From Telmatactis stephensoni (Eukaryota; Cnidaria; Anthozoa; Actiniaria; Isophelliidae): 64,000 nucleotides of DNA. Of this stretch, positions 43,901 to 55,424 are shown one piece after another; within the stretch, counting starts at the first letter, position 1; the number at the start of each line of letters is the position of its first letter. The translations under genes and the position numbers were made by a program. Location: NCBI GenBank assembly GCA_029948255.1, contig JALIZF010001332.1:1-64000 (forward strand). The letters are read 5' to 3'. The notes beneath the pieces are model-generated. The model was not told the DNA's origin. It was given only the letters and a program-made list of their open reading frames with translations, and made no database searches.

Positions 43901-46900
43901 AAGGTAATTTTAAGTTTGCCAAAAAATAGCAGTGTTACTGCTTTGAGACATTTGACATCTATTAAACAGTGTACCATTCAAAGTAGTTTCCTTGTTTTTA
44001 AATACTTAAGATTTTTTGGTGTTTAAAAATATCCATATAATCTGTACATGGTTTGCCTGCAAGAAATACATGGGTTTTATAGGGTTTTTACAGGGTTTCG
44101 TGGGGGATTTACATGGTTTGTCTGCACAAAATACACGGGTTTCACAGGGTTTTTACATGGTTTTTACATGGTTTCGTGGAGAATTTACATGGTTTGCCTG
44201 TATAAAATACATGGGTTTCACAGGGTTTTTACAGGGTTTCATGAAGGATTTACATGGTTTGTCTGCACGAAATACATGGGTCTTACAGGGATTTTACATG
44301 ATTTTGTGAGGGATTTACATGGTTTGCCTGTATAAAATACATGGGTTTCACAGGGTTTCATAGAGGATTTACATGGTTTGTTTGCATAATTTACATGGAT
44401 TTTACTGTATTTTTACATGGTTTCTTGGAGGAATTACATGGTTTGCCTGCACAAAATACATGGGTTTAACAGAGTTTTTACAGGGTTTTCACAGGGTTTT
44501 GTGGAAGATTTACAAGCTTTGTGAACCAAAAAATACATGGATTTGACATAGTATTTACACTATTAATGATGGTTTTTACACAGTTACCATGAGTTTTACA
44601 TAATTTTTACATGATATTGTTACATGGTTTTTACATGACCATTGTACTTTTACATACCCTGTAAAAGTACCATACCTATGTAAATTTCAATTTACTGTAT
44701 CTTTACATGGTTTTGACATGATTTTTACATAGTGTGTAAGATATCTGATTTTTCCTGTGGATAGCATCAGTTTTAGTCTTTCTACTTGATTAGCTAAGAA
44801 TCCGAGGTTGATGTATTTTTTTGTTACGGCTATCGGATTTAATTAGAGGATGAAAAAGCTAAGAACCGGCCAGCTGCATGCAGACCTGTCAAAACTAAAA
44901 CGGAATCTTTCTTTTGTCTGGATAAAGTGCATGTGAAAGGACTAGCACTAGTGTGGACGTAGCTTCGAGTAATACCGCTGACATGGGCGATATCGATTTT
45001 ATGTTTTACATGGTATACGTGACGCTTACATGAAGACTGGAACAAGAATTCATTTACGTGCACATGAGATGCGTCTTTTTTCATTGACAGAAGGAGTTAT
45101 GTACGTCTGGCACTTGTGGTATCAATAACCAGCTAAGAACTGAGCACATTTTATATTTTATATCTATATATATATCTCCATTTATAGAACTCTCTCTTAT
45201 TTTATTTGTAATCTTTTGCCAGGGCTCCCATTGATAGCAGAGTTTTTATTAATTCTGAAAGGACTACCCTGGTTATATTTTTTTTAATTTTAAATAAAGG
45301 TTTCATTCATTCATTCATTCACATTATCTACACGAGAACAGAACCTCTAGTTTCAATTCAAGGTGTCATTGCTTCCTGATAATTTCTGTCATAAATACGT
45401 TGTCTAATGCCTAGGCTATTTTCAATGAAACTAGCAGTTCCAAATTTCTTTGGATGCCGAACTTTCCACGTATTTCATTGCAACAACTTGGGGCGGCACA
45501 TGGCTGTTTCACAGCGTACCCCGCGTCTAATGAACTAAGCCTTAAGATTTTGCTTTTTATTCACTCAAGACGATGCTGTTTGGAAGATGCATAAACTATT
45601 TTCGATTGCTGTACAAGTGAAAAGCGGATTTAACAAATCTCAAATGCCATGCAAACACAAAGGCGCAAAATAGGTCGCTGGACCTTTGCCACCGTTTCCT
45701 GCGTATTTTATATCGATGCCAAACGGTCGGCAGTACCAGTTTGGCAATTCAGATATCTCTATCGTGTGCCACGACTTATTCTATCGTATATTGGAATATC
45801 AAGGCAGTCACGAACAGAGGCATGGAGTTTACGTATCAACACAACACAAAACAACACAACAGCCGCACCGTTCTCGCATCGGCGTTTGCTTCTTGGTCTG
45901 GCATATAAGTATTCTTAAAATCTCGCTTATGTTTGTTGTGTATGTGTTCTTTATTCTTTTATATTGGGTGGAGAAGGACGAGAACCCTGTTGGATTTTGT
46001 GATACTTACAGGAAATCTTCACATACGTCACAGCAGAAATTTGTCGGTAGTTGTTTCTAGCTATGCACTGGTAGTTCCCCTCATTTTGTTTGGTTGCCAT
46101 GGTGATAACAAGACTCCCATTGCCAAAGACATCGGCATTGGTTACATCGCTTGTTGGTTGAATCCACGTCAGTTCTTCAGCGTTGGGCGCTTTGCAATCA
46201 ATCTGTATCGTTTTCCCCACAAAGCCTGTAAGCTTTGATGGTGGAATTACTGTGAAAAATAGGGGTCTTACAACTGTGAGCTGCGTCCTCGCTGTATCGA
46301 TGTTCAGTTTGTTGACAGCCTCACAAATATATAAACCATTGTCAATTAGCGACAAATTGAAGAGAGTCAGAGTACTTGACAGCATATTACTCTTCCAAGA
46401 TACTTCATGATTACGTTGTGTAGTTTCTTGTGATATTCTATATCGACCATCAGGCAGGGAGGAGAACCCTTTAGACCACGTGATAGTTGGTGGAGGAGTT
46501 CCTGTAGCAGCACATGTAAATGTCACATTTTGTCTTTCTTCGCTGATGATGGAAGCTTGTGGGTTTTGGACAATTTTAGCAGCGTCTAAGATAAAGTGGA
46601 TTATTTGTATATTTTAGGAAAAGTTGATAAAGACTGTAAATAGCCTGCAGACAGTGCGCAAATTACCTCTAATGAGCACACAATTTCTAAATTCTGATTT
46701 GTTGTATAGCTATGAAATCCGATTGCAAAGATATATCCATCAGGCTAGTAATATGAGCATGCAAGAAAACAAAGGGATTACAACATAAACACTGTCCCCG
46801 AATGCAATTTGAATTTACTTTGCAGAGGTATTTATTAACAAACGAACGAACAAACAAACGAAAAATCGAACAAACGAACAAACGAACGAACGAACAAATA

Positions 46901-49018
46901 AACGAACGAAAGAACGAACTGTTACCGAGCACATTTTAAGAATTTCATCAGTGATATTTTGATCAGTCTTAAAACACCTATTTTATTAGTCAGCAATTGA
47001 TTTTCAATAGGTCTTAACATGTTTCGTCATGAGTTAGTCGCATGATGTATTACGTATAGTGACTGACCTTGAGTTACCTTGAATTATGACGTGTAACAAC
47101 ATGTTTACTAAGCAGTATTTATAGAATTACCTTTGTCAAAAAACACACGCAGTAGATCAAGACTACAGTAACACAGTGAACTAGATTGGGTGGACCTCGA
47201 GTACAGATAACGAGCCGAGTAAGGAACGCCTACTAAAAGCCGTGCTGTCTCAGGGACAATTTATTCTAGTTCTACTGGTTCTGTAAGTCCAACAGTTCAA
47301 GTGCTTTACCACCAATAAAGACAGAACATCGACCCAAAACTGACTGTGTCTACTAGTCCTCCACAGTTATAGAGTATTTACCTCTATAACAGAACAAACA
47401 AACAAGCGAACGAATTAACGAACGAATTGAATGAATAAACAAACTAACGAACGAACACCTGCTATTTTTGCACTTGATGAATTCGTACCGTCATTATTAA
47501 TTTACAAACGATCCGCATCTCAAACTCTCATACGAAAAAACAATCATATTCCTAAAGACATTCAAATTACAACTTCTGCTATAACTATAGTCGGTCAATT
47601 ACCTTGTACTGTGACAGTTGCATAGGCCGTTGCTTCACCAGGGAAGATGTTTTGCGCTGTACATTTGTAAGTGCCCTGGTCACTCTTCGACACATTTCTT
47701 ATTAACAGACCACCATTACCATCAACAACATGTCGTTCTGACAATGGAAAAGACGAGTTGACTTTTTCCCACGTTACTTTTGGAACTGGAAAACCTTGAG
47801 CTCCACAATATAAAGACACCATTCCACTTTCGTTGACTACAACGGACCTGGGAGGGATGGAAATACTAGCGGCTGACACCTCTTTTCCAGGTTCGCCTTT
47901 TTCACCTTTAAGACCAGGCTTACCTTGAAGACCAGACAGATCCCTAGGCCCTAAAGCTTTTAGCAAAGTCTTTAGGTCGTTAACTGTAAGTTTGCATTTT
48001 TTACAGGAAGGACCAGGTGGTCCGTGTTTCCCTACAGGACCTCTGGGTCCAGTGCGACCTGGTGGACCTCTTTTTCCTTGTGGTCCTGCTCTTCCAGTTC
48101 TTCCTCTTCGTCCTCGTGGGCCTCGTATACAAATCTTGTTGTTTACACAGGTTCGCGTCTTAAGTAAAAGCTGCAGCTGTTTGGAGACTTCGTTTCGAAG
48201 TAATTCAACGTTGATTTGGAGGTTCGGTGGTGACTTTGGTAGTTTACCAGACACTTGTTGACTGTTTTGTGCTCGTCGAATCCTCCGTAGAAATACTAAG
48301 AATCATGTCAGAAAAAAAGTCATACACATTTCCAAATTGTTGGGGGGGAAGGGTTTGGGGGGGGGGGGGGGGAAGGGGGGGGTGAGAGTACTCCAAATAT
48401 TTCTTTTCTATGGATATGCGCGTTGCATCAGGATCCGGTTTTAAGCTATTCGGTAAAACCAGTTTGGTGTTAAAGTTGAACTTTACGATGACAAGACTAA
48501 AATAATCTTCAGTCAACATGTGCACTTTTCCTCTGCTGGGAATTATTAGTGTTTCAACTATTTCCGGCTTCCGGTCTGAGCACTGCATGTGCGGCAACCA
48601 TTTCAGCTACCATATTTAATAGCCAAGAAGCAATGAGAAAAAATTAAGCTGATTGTTTGTGAGTGTGTGATTTTTCATTTTTGTGTATTTCTATCTTTTT
48701 AAATACTGGACTCTGTTTGAATATTTACACACAAAAATTTGACCTAGTCAGTAAAGCGGAAGTGATCATGTACTGACTGCACATAATTGTCGTTGAAATT
48801 CCTTGTGCTTTATTTGTATGTAACTCACCTTCTTCGTTTCCACCTCTTTTTTGATTTTGTTCTTTCACAATCTGTTTCATCAAACCTTCAATCTTTACAC
48901 TGTGTGTGTAAAGTGTCCATTGGATTTGAATAACAAACCCAATGCAAGTCAGGACAACGACAAAAACAGCGAAGTACCGTTGAAAATGTCCAGGATATAA
49001 GTCTTGTATTCTTTTCAT
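37912..49018 (-). CDS. Type II membrane collagen-Ig-C-type lectin receptor (five exons, 618 aa)
   Basis: Exons (minus): 49,018-48,829; 48,295-47,603; 46,585-46,010; 38,389-38,186; 38,105-37,912. Every junction has GT/AG and phase 1, and the total stays open to TAA. Residues 1-64: short cytoplasmic tail (MKRIQDLYPGHFQR), one transmembrane helix (YFAVFVVVLTCIGFVIQI) and a stalk, so type II. About 122-160: 13 Gly-X-Y triplets; a CKKC pair; about 185-202: six more triplets. Then three Ig domains (cores GTYKCTA, GLYICEA, GNYQCIA). About 487-618: a full C-type lectin domain (CPQGWKTYHDSCYKMF, YIWIGLH, EPN in PGEPNN, WND in FWNDSTC, FTCEKGKV end). EPN plus WND predict calcium-dependent mannose-type binding. 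The collagen should drive trimers. Probably a surface glycan or microbe receptor. Linking exons 1-3 to 4-5 across a 7.6-kb intron is inferred from strand and phase. Confidence 0.82.
39344..39476. repeat. 133-bp hairpin MITE (GACTCCACGC ends)
   Basis: Imperfect palindrome with GACTCCACGC/GCGTGGAGTC outer ends and a CTGCCAAATTGGACTCGGCC core mirrored by CGTCCAATTTTGGCAG. It lies in the large lectin intron. Confidence 0.8.
42573..43600. mobile_element. Nested palindromic elements inside the 4.9-kb transposon
   Basis: Outer palindrome: left arm 42,573-42,608 continuing at 43,063-43,155, right arm 43,500-43,600 (shared AAGTGATATT, GACTTCATGGTGAGAAAAAT). Its left arm is interrupted at about 42,608-43,063 by an inner palindrome (arms 42,612-42,765 and 42,920-43,060, with TTTGACCGGCAG and AAATAAAGATAG motifs; loop hairpin CTAGCTTCGGCACAGAGTA). 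The outer loop has a third hairpin at 43,370-43,456 (CTCAATCTGGGGGACAAAAC). None encodes protein. Confidence 0.8.
44040..44510. repeat. Subterminal ~66-bp tandem units (TTTACATGGTTTG)
   Basis: Seven units start near 44,045, 44,107, 44,182, 44,248, 44,312, 44,368 and 44,432, alternating between a CTGCAC and a CTGTAT type. The two overlapping open frames here (about 95 aa each) come from the repeat. Confidence 0.85.
44760..46009. other. Rest of lectin intron 4
   Basis: Contains a TATATCTATATATATATC stretch near 45,160 and a (CATT)n run near 45,306. Open frames at 45,649-46,238 on the plus strand are antisense or intronic and lack domains. No further exon recognised. Confidence 0.5.
46840..46920. 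repeat. (AACG)n-type microsatellite in intron 2
   Basis: Imperfect CAAACGAACGAA run. A similar run is at 47,395-47,455 in the same intron of the lectin gene. Confidence 0.85.
48340..48385. repeat. G-rich run in intron 1 of the lectin gene
   Basis: Several runs of 5 to 14 G on the plus strand (C on the coding strand), about 50-90 bp upstream of exon 2; quadruplex-prone. Confidence 0.85.
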
Positions 49019-49194
49019 GATGGAATGTCGGTATGTTGTACGTTGTCGTGGTTGTCTTTTTGTCCTTGAAGAGCTTCCTCTTTGTTCTTTGACTGTCTAC
49101 CGTCGCTTGCACGATTTAAACTCGTAAGCAATTTAACCCCTAGACGACTAAGGTCTGCTAGCTATTTTGGCCACTTTTCAAACAGGAAACTGAT

Positions 49195-49640
49195 CTAAAT
49201 AAAATTATTATTTCGCTGCGTTGTTAAGGAAATTGTTGCTGGTTCAAAACACTGAAGGCTTGCTGTCGGACAGCATTGCCTGAGTTTATACGGGTGCCAT
49301 TGTTTTGCCATATGGACGTTTTTCGCTGTACATTTGTAAGTGCCCTGATCACTCTTTGATACATTTCTTATTAACAGACCACCATTACCATTAACAACAT
49401 ATCGTTCTGACAATGCAAAAGACGAGTTGACTTTTTCCCACTTTGCTTTTGGAGATGGCAAACTTTTAGCTTTATAAAGACACCATTTTACTAATTCGTT
49501 GACTAAACGGACATTGGAGGGATGGAAATGCTAGCGACAGACAACTCTTTTCGGGATTCGCCTTCTTGACGAGTCTTTAGCAAAGACTTTAGCGAAGGTC
49601 GTTGACTGTAATTTTGCATTTTTTGCAGGGGGACCTGATG
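49195..49640 (-). pseudogene. Broken copy of the collagen/Ig exon
   Basis: Minus strand: KKCKITVNDLR-like stretch near 49,600 (equal to CKKCKLTVNDLK in the intact exon 2), a degraded collagen/Ig start (SVASISIPPM near 49,520), then WEKVNSSFALSERYVVNGNG and GLLIRNVSKSDQGTYKCTAK at 49,310-49,450. Several frameshifts. The tail after 49,310 differs from the active gene. It sits 180 bp upstream of exon 1 of the receptor and shows a tandem duplication of that exon. Confidence 0.82.
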
Positions 49641-50145
49641 AAATTTTCATTGTTGTACATTTCTGTAGCTGTTTTTGTCCTGTTGAGCTTTGCTTTTGCT
49701 TCTTAACAGTCTACAAGCGCGCTGCAAGGAGAACATCGACATTGATAGTGCGCTATCAAATTATATTTTGTAAGCAATACATCCCTAATTGACTAAATGA
49801 CAAGGTCATAGAGAACGTCCTTACTATGTGGTCATTAATGCGGTCAATTTGTTAACTTCTTCGGGACTTGGTACGTGCAGTCCTGGAACCCTTGAAAATG
49901 ATGTCTTTTTGAAGGTTTTCCGGAAGTTAAAATATATAATGCTGATTGGTCAAACAAATAAGTTAAGGTAATAACGTCGACCAATCGGAAATGAGAGAAA
50001 ACATTAAACTAACAGACAACGGCCCTATAGTGGTAATCTTTCTGGAAAGTATCGTTTACAGTAGCGACGCAAGCACAAGTACAAGGAACGTACGTCTGAG
50101 ACTAAATCTTGCACGGATTGCATGCTTTAGAAGTCAAAACTCGTC

Positions 50146-50497
50146 CAAATTACCTTGATAATTCTGGAATCCACTACAAAACGAGACGACAGATCGATGC
50201 GTGATTACGTTTTTTGCGCGCGATTTATGATTGCATAACAAGCCTTGTCTACCTCCTTGATACCCGTCACTAGCTGGCATTGTGTTTCTGCGGATTCTGC
50301 CGAAGATGTTTGTGCTCTTCACTGTAGGTACACACAGTAACTTGTAAGTGTTTGCTTTCTCTAGAACATTGCAAAGGGAGACCTCTTGGCTTGGAAAATG
50401 TTCAGCAATCCCTGATTCAAGTTTTACGGCTTCTTCTACTTTTAGTGATGGATACGCGGCATCAAATGCAAGACATTCGCATATACTTGAGTGATAT
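50146..50497 (-). CDS. Possible orphan coding exon (about 117 codons)
   Basis: Open on the minus strand between an acceptor CTCCTCTTTAG at 50,498 and a donor-like AAGGTAATTT at 50,146. The product begins YHSSICECLAFDAAYPSL and includes KVEEAVKLESGIAEHF. I recognise no domain. No neighbouring exon could be assigned. It could be part of a gene whose other exons are too short to see, or a chance open frame. Confidence 0.3.
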
Positions 50498-50662
50498 CTA
50501 AAGAGGAGAAAATGATTTAAAATATAGTTGAAACCTCTCAAATGTTGTTGTATAAAAATATCGTTTTTTTAGATCAAATAAATAATATACAACAACATTT
50601 GAGAGGTTTCAACTATATTTTTTTAAAATCATTTTCTCCTCTTTAGATATCACTCAAGTATA
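50482..50662. repeat. Inverted duplication (73/77-bp arms, 31-bp loop) upstream of the F-box gene
   Basis: Arm 50,482-50,554 is repeated inverted at 50,586-50,662 with a few changes. The arm includes the exon edge CTCTTTAG/ATATCACTCAAG, so both strands now carry that splice-acceptor sequence. The right arm ends 122 bp before the F-box ATG. Confidence 0.92.
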
Positions 50663-50784
50663 GCTTGGGTTCCCTGTGCATGCTCTGCGAGTTTGCGGAG
50701 GGCGCGGAGGAGGCTACTGGCTGGGCTGCCTGTGGAATTATCAACTAGGCCCAGTCTTTCCCTGCTCGAATACTCAAAGTTTGA

Positions 50785-53700
50785 ATGAAACCAAACATGG
50801 AGGAAGTTCTGTCGTTCCAACAAGGACCTCTTATTGCTGATATTGCTGCTCAGGTGTTTTCTTTTTTACCTGTGGTAGACAAACAAAATGTAGCCCAAGT
50901 TTGTCGCTACTGGCGTTGTATAGTTTACTTGCCTCGCCTTTGGAAAAACGTGATTGCAGAGCTACCTCTAAATCCTTCACATGAGTTGATAGAAAGCTTT
51001 AGAGTACGTAGAATTGTACATGTAACCTGCTTAAGATCAACAGAAGAATATTTATCAGATGTATTTACGACTGTTCCTAACTTGAATCACCTCAATATCA
51101 TTGGATGCCCTCTAGTCAGTGAAAGATTTCTTGTGAAGATGATACCGAACTTGTTGTGTTTGGAACATCTTGCTTTTCGTCGTTGTCGTCAAATCACTAA
51201 TAAGCTACTTAGGGCTATAGGTGATTCTTGCCTACCCAAGACTCTGAAAAGTTTTGCTCTTGAAGACTGTGAATATGTCACACATGTTGGATTCAAAGCT
51301 TTAGTTAAAAAGTTGTCTGGGCTGGAGACCCTAGACTTGACCTGGTGTGTAAAACTGAACAATTCTTGTTTGCAAATTTTGTCAGATTCTTGTCCAAAAC
51401 TGACTTATTTAAAAATACAGAGCTGTGACTGGGTTACTTATACAGGCTTAGAATTTGTTGCTAAGAAACTCAAAAACATTAAAAGTTTGGACTTGACGCA
51501 TTGCTATGGTGTCACTGATGCATCATTGAAACTTATAGCTGACAATTTGGATCTGCAACATTTGTTTATCAAAGAAATTCCCAACCTAGCCCTACAAACT
51601 GCAGATTACATTGCTAGTCGCCTTACAGGACTGAAAAGCTTATCTTTTGGTGGTGAAGAATGGATGGTAAATGACCCCAACTATGTTAACTTTGAGAATG
51701 TTAAACTGTTGTTTCAAGGAGTATCAAAGTTGGAAGAGTTAGAATACTTGGCTATTAATGTATATGAGGGGTGTTTTGATGAATCAACAAGACTGCATAT
51801 TGTTTCATCACTGAAGAAATTGCCAAAGTTGAAATCCCTTGACCTAGGAACCATTAAAAGCACAAATGATGACACCTGGATTGAGCTAGCTAATTCTCTC
51901 CTGAATATGCAGATGTTATCCTTTTGTTCACACCAAGTTAAAGATGCTGGTATATCTGCACTGTGCTCCAAATTAAAGAATTTGAAAGATTTGGATTTGA
52001 GTTGCTGTGGCTTAACAGACAAAGGTCTTGAAGGATTTGCATCCAAATGCGTGAAGTTAAAAAGTTTTAATTTGACTTGTGAAAATATCACAGATGCTGG
52101 GGTCAAACATCTTATAAGCAATTTTAGTTCCCTGACCAGTCTAGTTTTAGTGGCTTGCAGTCTTAATGATTTAGATATGGAACTCCTCACACTTGGTATG
52201 CCTCAGCTTGTACAACTTGATCTTCTAAACTGCAGGAACATAAAAGACCAAGGTTTGTAATAAAACATTTAAGTAATGATCAATTCAGGAATGGATTAGC
52301 TTCCTTTACATGCAGCCATTTTTTGTCTCACTTTTTTGTCTTGGACCAAGACAAAAAATGTCTACAAAAGAGGCTAGGGATGAAATAAAATTTGTAACAC
52401 CAAATATAAAGATAAATAGATAGAGATAGAGCCTAGCCCTTTGCCCTTATTTACTCCTTATTTACTTCAATCAAGGGCCAATGTTCAAAACTTCAATAGG
52501 TGATCTCTCTTTTTTTATTTGTTACAAGTTCTATTCATCCCTTGTTGTATTTTTATACACCGGCTCAGCCCAAACTAGTTCACTGACTTAGCCTCCTTCA
52601 AAAATTAATTCAGTTAATGATCAATTTGTTAAGTTCTAATATCACGCAAAGGGCTGACTATATATTGTTTCACTAGTTACTGTAAAATATATTTTTGAAT
52701 TTTTTATAGTGTGAATAAATTCCAAAATATTTAACTATAAGCTGTATAATTACCTATTAATGATTAATATACATGAAAAAACTTGAGAAAACAAATGGTG
52801 ATTTTTCAAGAAAAATGAATAAAATCTTGAAAGAAGAAATTTTAGGGCGCATGGTTGTTGAGATGTGATGGTGTCAGTAGTGCACCGCACAAGTCATCAA
52901 AAATTAGATTTAACTGACAACCATTATATGCTCAAAATTTTTGCCATTTTTTCAGACACATTCTTTAATGAGCGAAAAACTCTGTAATGATTGTCAATGT
53001 TTACAATAGCAGAATAAGGAAAAATTGATCTTAATAAATTCAAATGCAATTTGCACTGTATGACAGCTTTTCTGCACTGTACGTGTTACACTTGAACTGC
53101 TGTTCTCAACCAATAAGAATTGAGCAATATTTTCATGTATATTATTGTAAAATAAATGTGCTTGTTACACATTGATACATCTTGTATGTGGAGACCAAGC
53201 TGTTTAAATATTAAAGTTTTCATAGCAGAGGAAATTTTGTTCTGATGTCTGTTTTTTGCTAGCAGATGATTCTGTCTCCCTCATTAACAATGGGATGGAT
53301 GCAAACTAAGATTATTAGATGACTGACTAATAAGGTACTAAAGACTATTAATTAACTTCAAAACTCTGAGCTCTTGTTTCTTGATTCCATTACTTTAGGT
53401 GCAATTCTGATTGGAAAACACCTCAAGAACCTGTGCCATTTGACATTGACATCTACCAAGATTCAAGATAAAGGTTTTGTATTTGTTTCCCAAAACCTCA
53501 CAAAGTTACAAACGTTTGCTGTTGGCAAGTGTTACATATCAGATGAAGCATTCATTGAAGGCTCAATGTCACTTGGGAAGCTCAAAGACTTTGAATTTGG
53601 GTCAGACAAGACTACAGATAAAGGGCTTGAAAAAGCAGTTCTGCATTTGTCAGGTTTGGCAGAAATGACATTGATCTCTACTGATTGTGTAACTTTATAT

Positions 53701-53835
53701 GGTATTGAGACTATTGTAAATGGTCTTCCACATCTGAATCATTTAGGGATAGAGGGTTGTGGACAGTTTACTCCTGAATCAGTTCAGCACTTAGAAAGGA
53801 ATGCAAAGGCTAAGATATCTGTATTTATGAGCTGA
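50785..53835 (+). CDS. F-box/leucine-rich-repeat protein (two exons, 634 aa)
   Basis: Exon 1 is 50,785-52,252 (donor GTTTGT), exon 2 is 53,399-53,835 (acceptor CTTTAG); the join KDQ-GAILIGKHL keeps the frame. Residues about 14-55 form an F-box (LIADIAAQVFSFLPVVDKQN, VCRYWRCIVYLPRLWKNVI), which binds SKP1 in an SCF ubiquitin ligase. The rest is about 18 leucine-rich repeats of the cysteine-containing type (LETLDLTWCVKLNN, LKSLDLTHCYGVTDASLK, LKDLDLSCCGLTDKGLEGF), as in FBXL proteins, expected to form the substrate-binding solenoid. The length fits the family. ATG chosen as first in-frame Met; the F-box begins 14 residues later. Without splicing, exon 1 ends at a stop three codons after the donor. 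Confidence 0.93.
52253..53398 (+). other. Intron of the F-box gene
   Basis: AT-rich, 1,146 bp, GT...AG. Contains a short hairpin around 52,318-52,360 (TTTTTGTCTTGG/CCAAGACAAAAA). No other feature. Confidence 0.85.
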
Positions 53836-55424
53836 GGAATATTATAGAGTAATATTGCTTAACCTATGAAATAGAAATAAGATATTCAGGGCTGTACCCT
53901 AGCAGTGACCAGGTGCCTGAGGTGATTAACATTTAGTCTTAGATGACTGAAAACACAGTATGGTAAATCGTTTATGGTATGGAGCTAAAGAGCACCCTGA
54001 TATTTGTTAGATCACAGCCTTGATATTATATTTTTATTATTTGCTTTTGTCCGTTCATACCATAAACTGCAGCTTAGAAGCACTGGACTTATAGCTATTT
54101 GCACAAACATTGACCCTTTCAAAATCATCGAACCTAGAAGCTGAGACCGAAATGACTCCTGGGTACACTAGTAACATTTAGATTTTCATATATTTTATCT
54201 ATGAATTCACCTCATAATCGTGTTCCTAATACCCAAAGATTGCTTCAGTCACTGTTTGAAACGTCAACGTACACGCGCTTCTTTAAAATCATCTAATCAA
54301 CAGATTTCCCAATGTTCCTTTCGGTCTCAGCTTCTATGTTTTGAAAGGACCAATGTTTGTGCAATTAGCTATATACAACTTCATAAGGGGTTTTGGATGG
54401 AGGGGGCTTATAATCGAGACTAAAAAAACGTTTCAAAATGAGCTACAGCAGTGTTGATCGAAATACGTTTTACATTTACTGTTTTTTATTAAACATCATG
54501 TTAAATCGAATTCATTTCAATATTCGAAAGAGAGGGCCTTATATCGGGGGGGGGGGGGCTTATAATCGGATGCATTTGTTTACAAGTAGGTGGGCCTATA
54601 ACCGAAGGCTTTTAAGCAGTGGTTTATGGTATTATTGTCAGAGTGATTTATTTGCTAAAGTGTAATAGTCAAATAGACACAAAAGAAAACAATATAATTT
54701 GTGTATTTGCCGAAAGTCTATTCCTATGATGCACAATTTCGATCTAAATTTCGTTTAAGATAGCTTTCTATGGCTAAGTAAAACCACGAGTAAGAAATAT
54801 ACAATGAATAGGCAATCTCAAGAATGTTGGCCATTTTGATAAATGCATTTATATAAATACAAAGTACTGTATGGAAGTATAGAACTGAAGTTTGTAGACC
54901 ATAACTAAAGGTACTCTTACAATATTTTCATGATAATATATTTTCCTATACTTTGTATAAGAAAAATTAAGTTTACACTAGAAACTTTTGCATTTACATG
55001 TAAACTGAAAGAAAATATATTTTTTTACGTTGGCCCAAAAATGTGTTACCTCATAAAAAAACACCAACCGGCTTCTTGAGATGGGCTATATATTGAATCA
55101 AATCGTATGAATTAAAATGAACAATCCATGTATCATTTATCTGTGAAATTAAGAACATGCCCCCACCCCCACCCTGGTCAGTAAAATTGACCTTACAGAT
55201 GGGGTATATAAGGCTGACCCCAAATCGTAAAAAGTAACTAATAATATGAAATATTTTTATATTTTCTTTAACAAACCAGCATTATAAGAGGATGATTTCA
55301 TCAATTGTTATTAGACAGATCAAGCATCAAGTACATGGGAAGCGGCAGAGGGTCACATGACCTACTTTTTTCGCGCTTGGCGTTGCGCGTTTAGCACTCA
55401 AACGAGAGAATAATCACTTTTGGC
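53836..55424. other. Intergenic, with palindromic repeat 54,086-54,378
   Basis: Arms TTGCACAAACATTG...AAGCTGAGACCGAAA (54,092-54,152) and their inverse (54,322-54,373). Around it are copies of CATACCATAAAC/GTTTATGGTAT (53,970, 54,058, 54,618) and a GGGGGGGGGGGGCTTATAATCGG stretch near 54,548. Probably a degraded MITE. No gene recognised. Confidence 0.55.

Larger units (their letters stand above)
39886..44759. mobile_element. 4.9-kb DNA transposon, perfect 47-bp ends, TSD GAT (CACTA-like?)
   Basis: The outer 47 bp (starting CACAGGAAAAATCAGATATC) are identical in inverted orientation at 39,886 and 44,759; GAT flanks both sides (39,883-39,885 and 44,760-44,762). The subterminal regions (39,930-40,150; 44,040-44,700) are full of ACATGGTTT/AAACCATGT motifs in mirrored orientation. 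CAC- ends, a 3-bp duplication and subterminal repeat arrays suit the CACTA/EnSpm (CMC) superfamily, but I see no transposase, so it is non-autonomous or carries foreign filler. It occupies most of intron 4 of the lectin gene. Confidence 0.85.

Noticed and set aside
44016..44335. Repeated Phe/Trp/Gly-rich 95-97-aa frames
   Set aside because: Produced by the 66-bp subterminal transposon repeats; both frames are equally open.
44040..44510. CRISPR-like array of spaced repeats
   Set aside because: Repeats are imperfect, spacers are themselves repetitive, and the sequence is eukaryotic transposon DNA.
45649..46238. Plus-strand frames of 75-124 aa
   Set aside because: Partly antisense to the Ig exon and partly intronic; no domain.
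47992..48261. 89-aa plus-strand Pro/Gly-rich frame
   Set aside because: Antisense of the collagen triplets.
51714..52190. 158-aa minus-strand frame
   Set aside because: Antisense shadow of the F-box/LRR exon.
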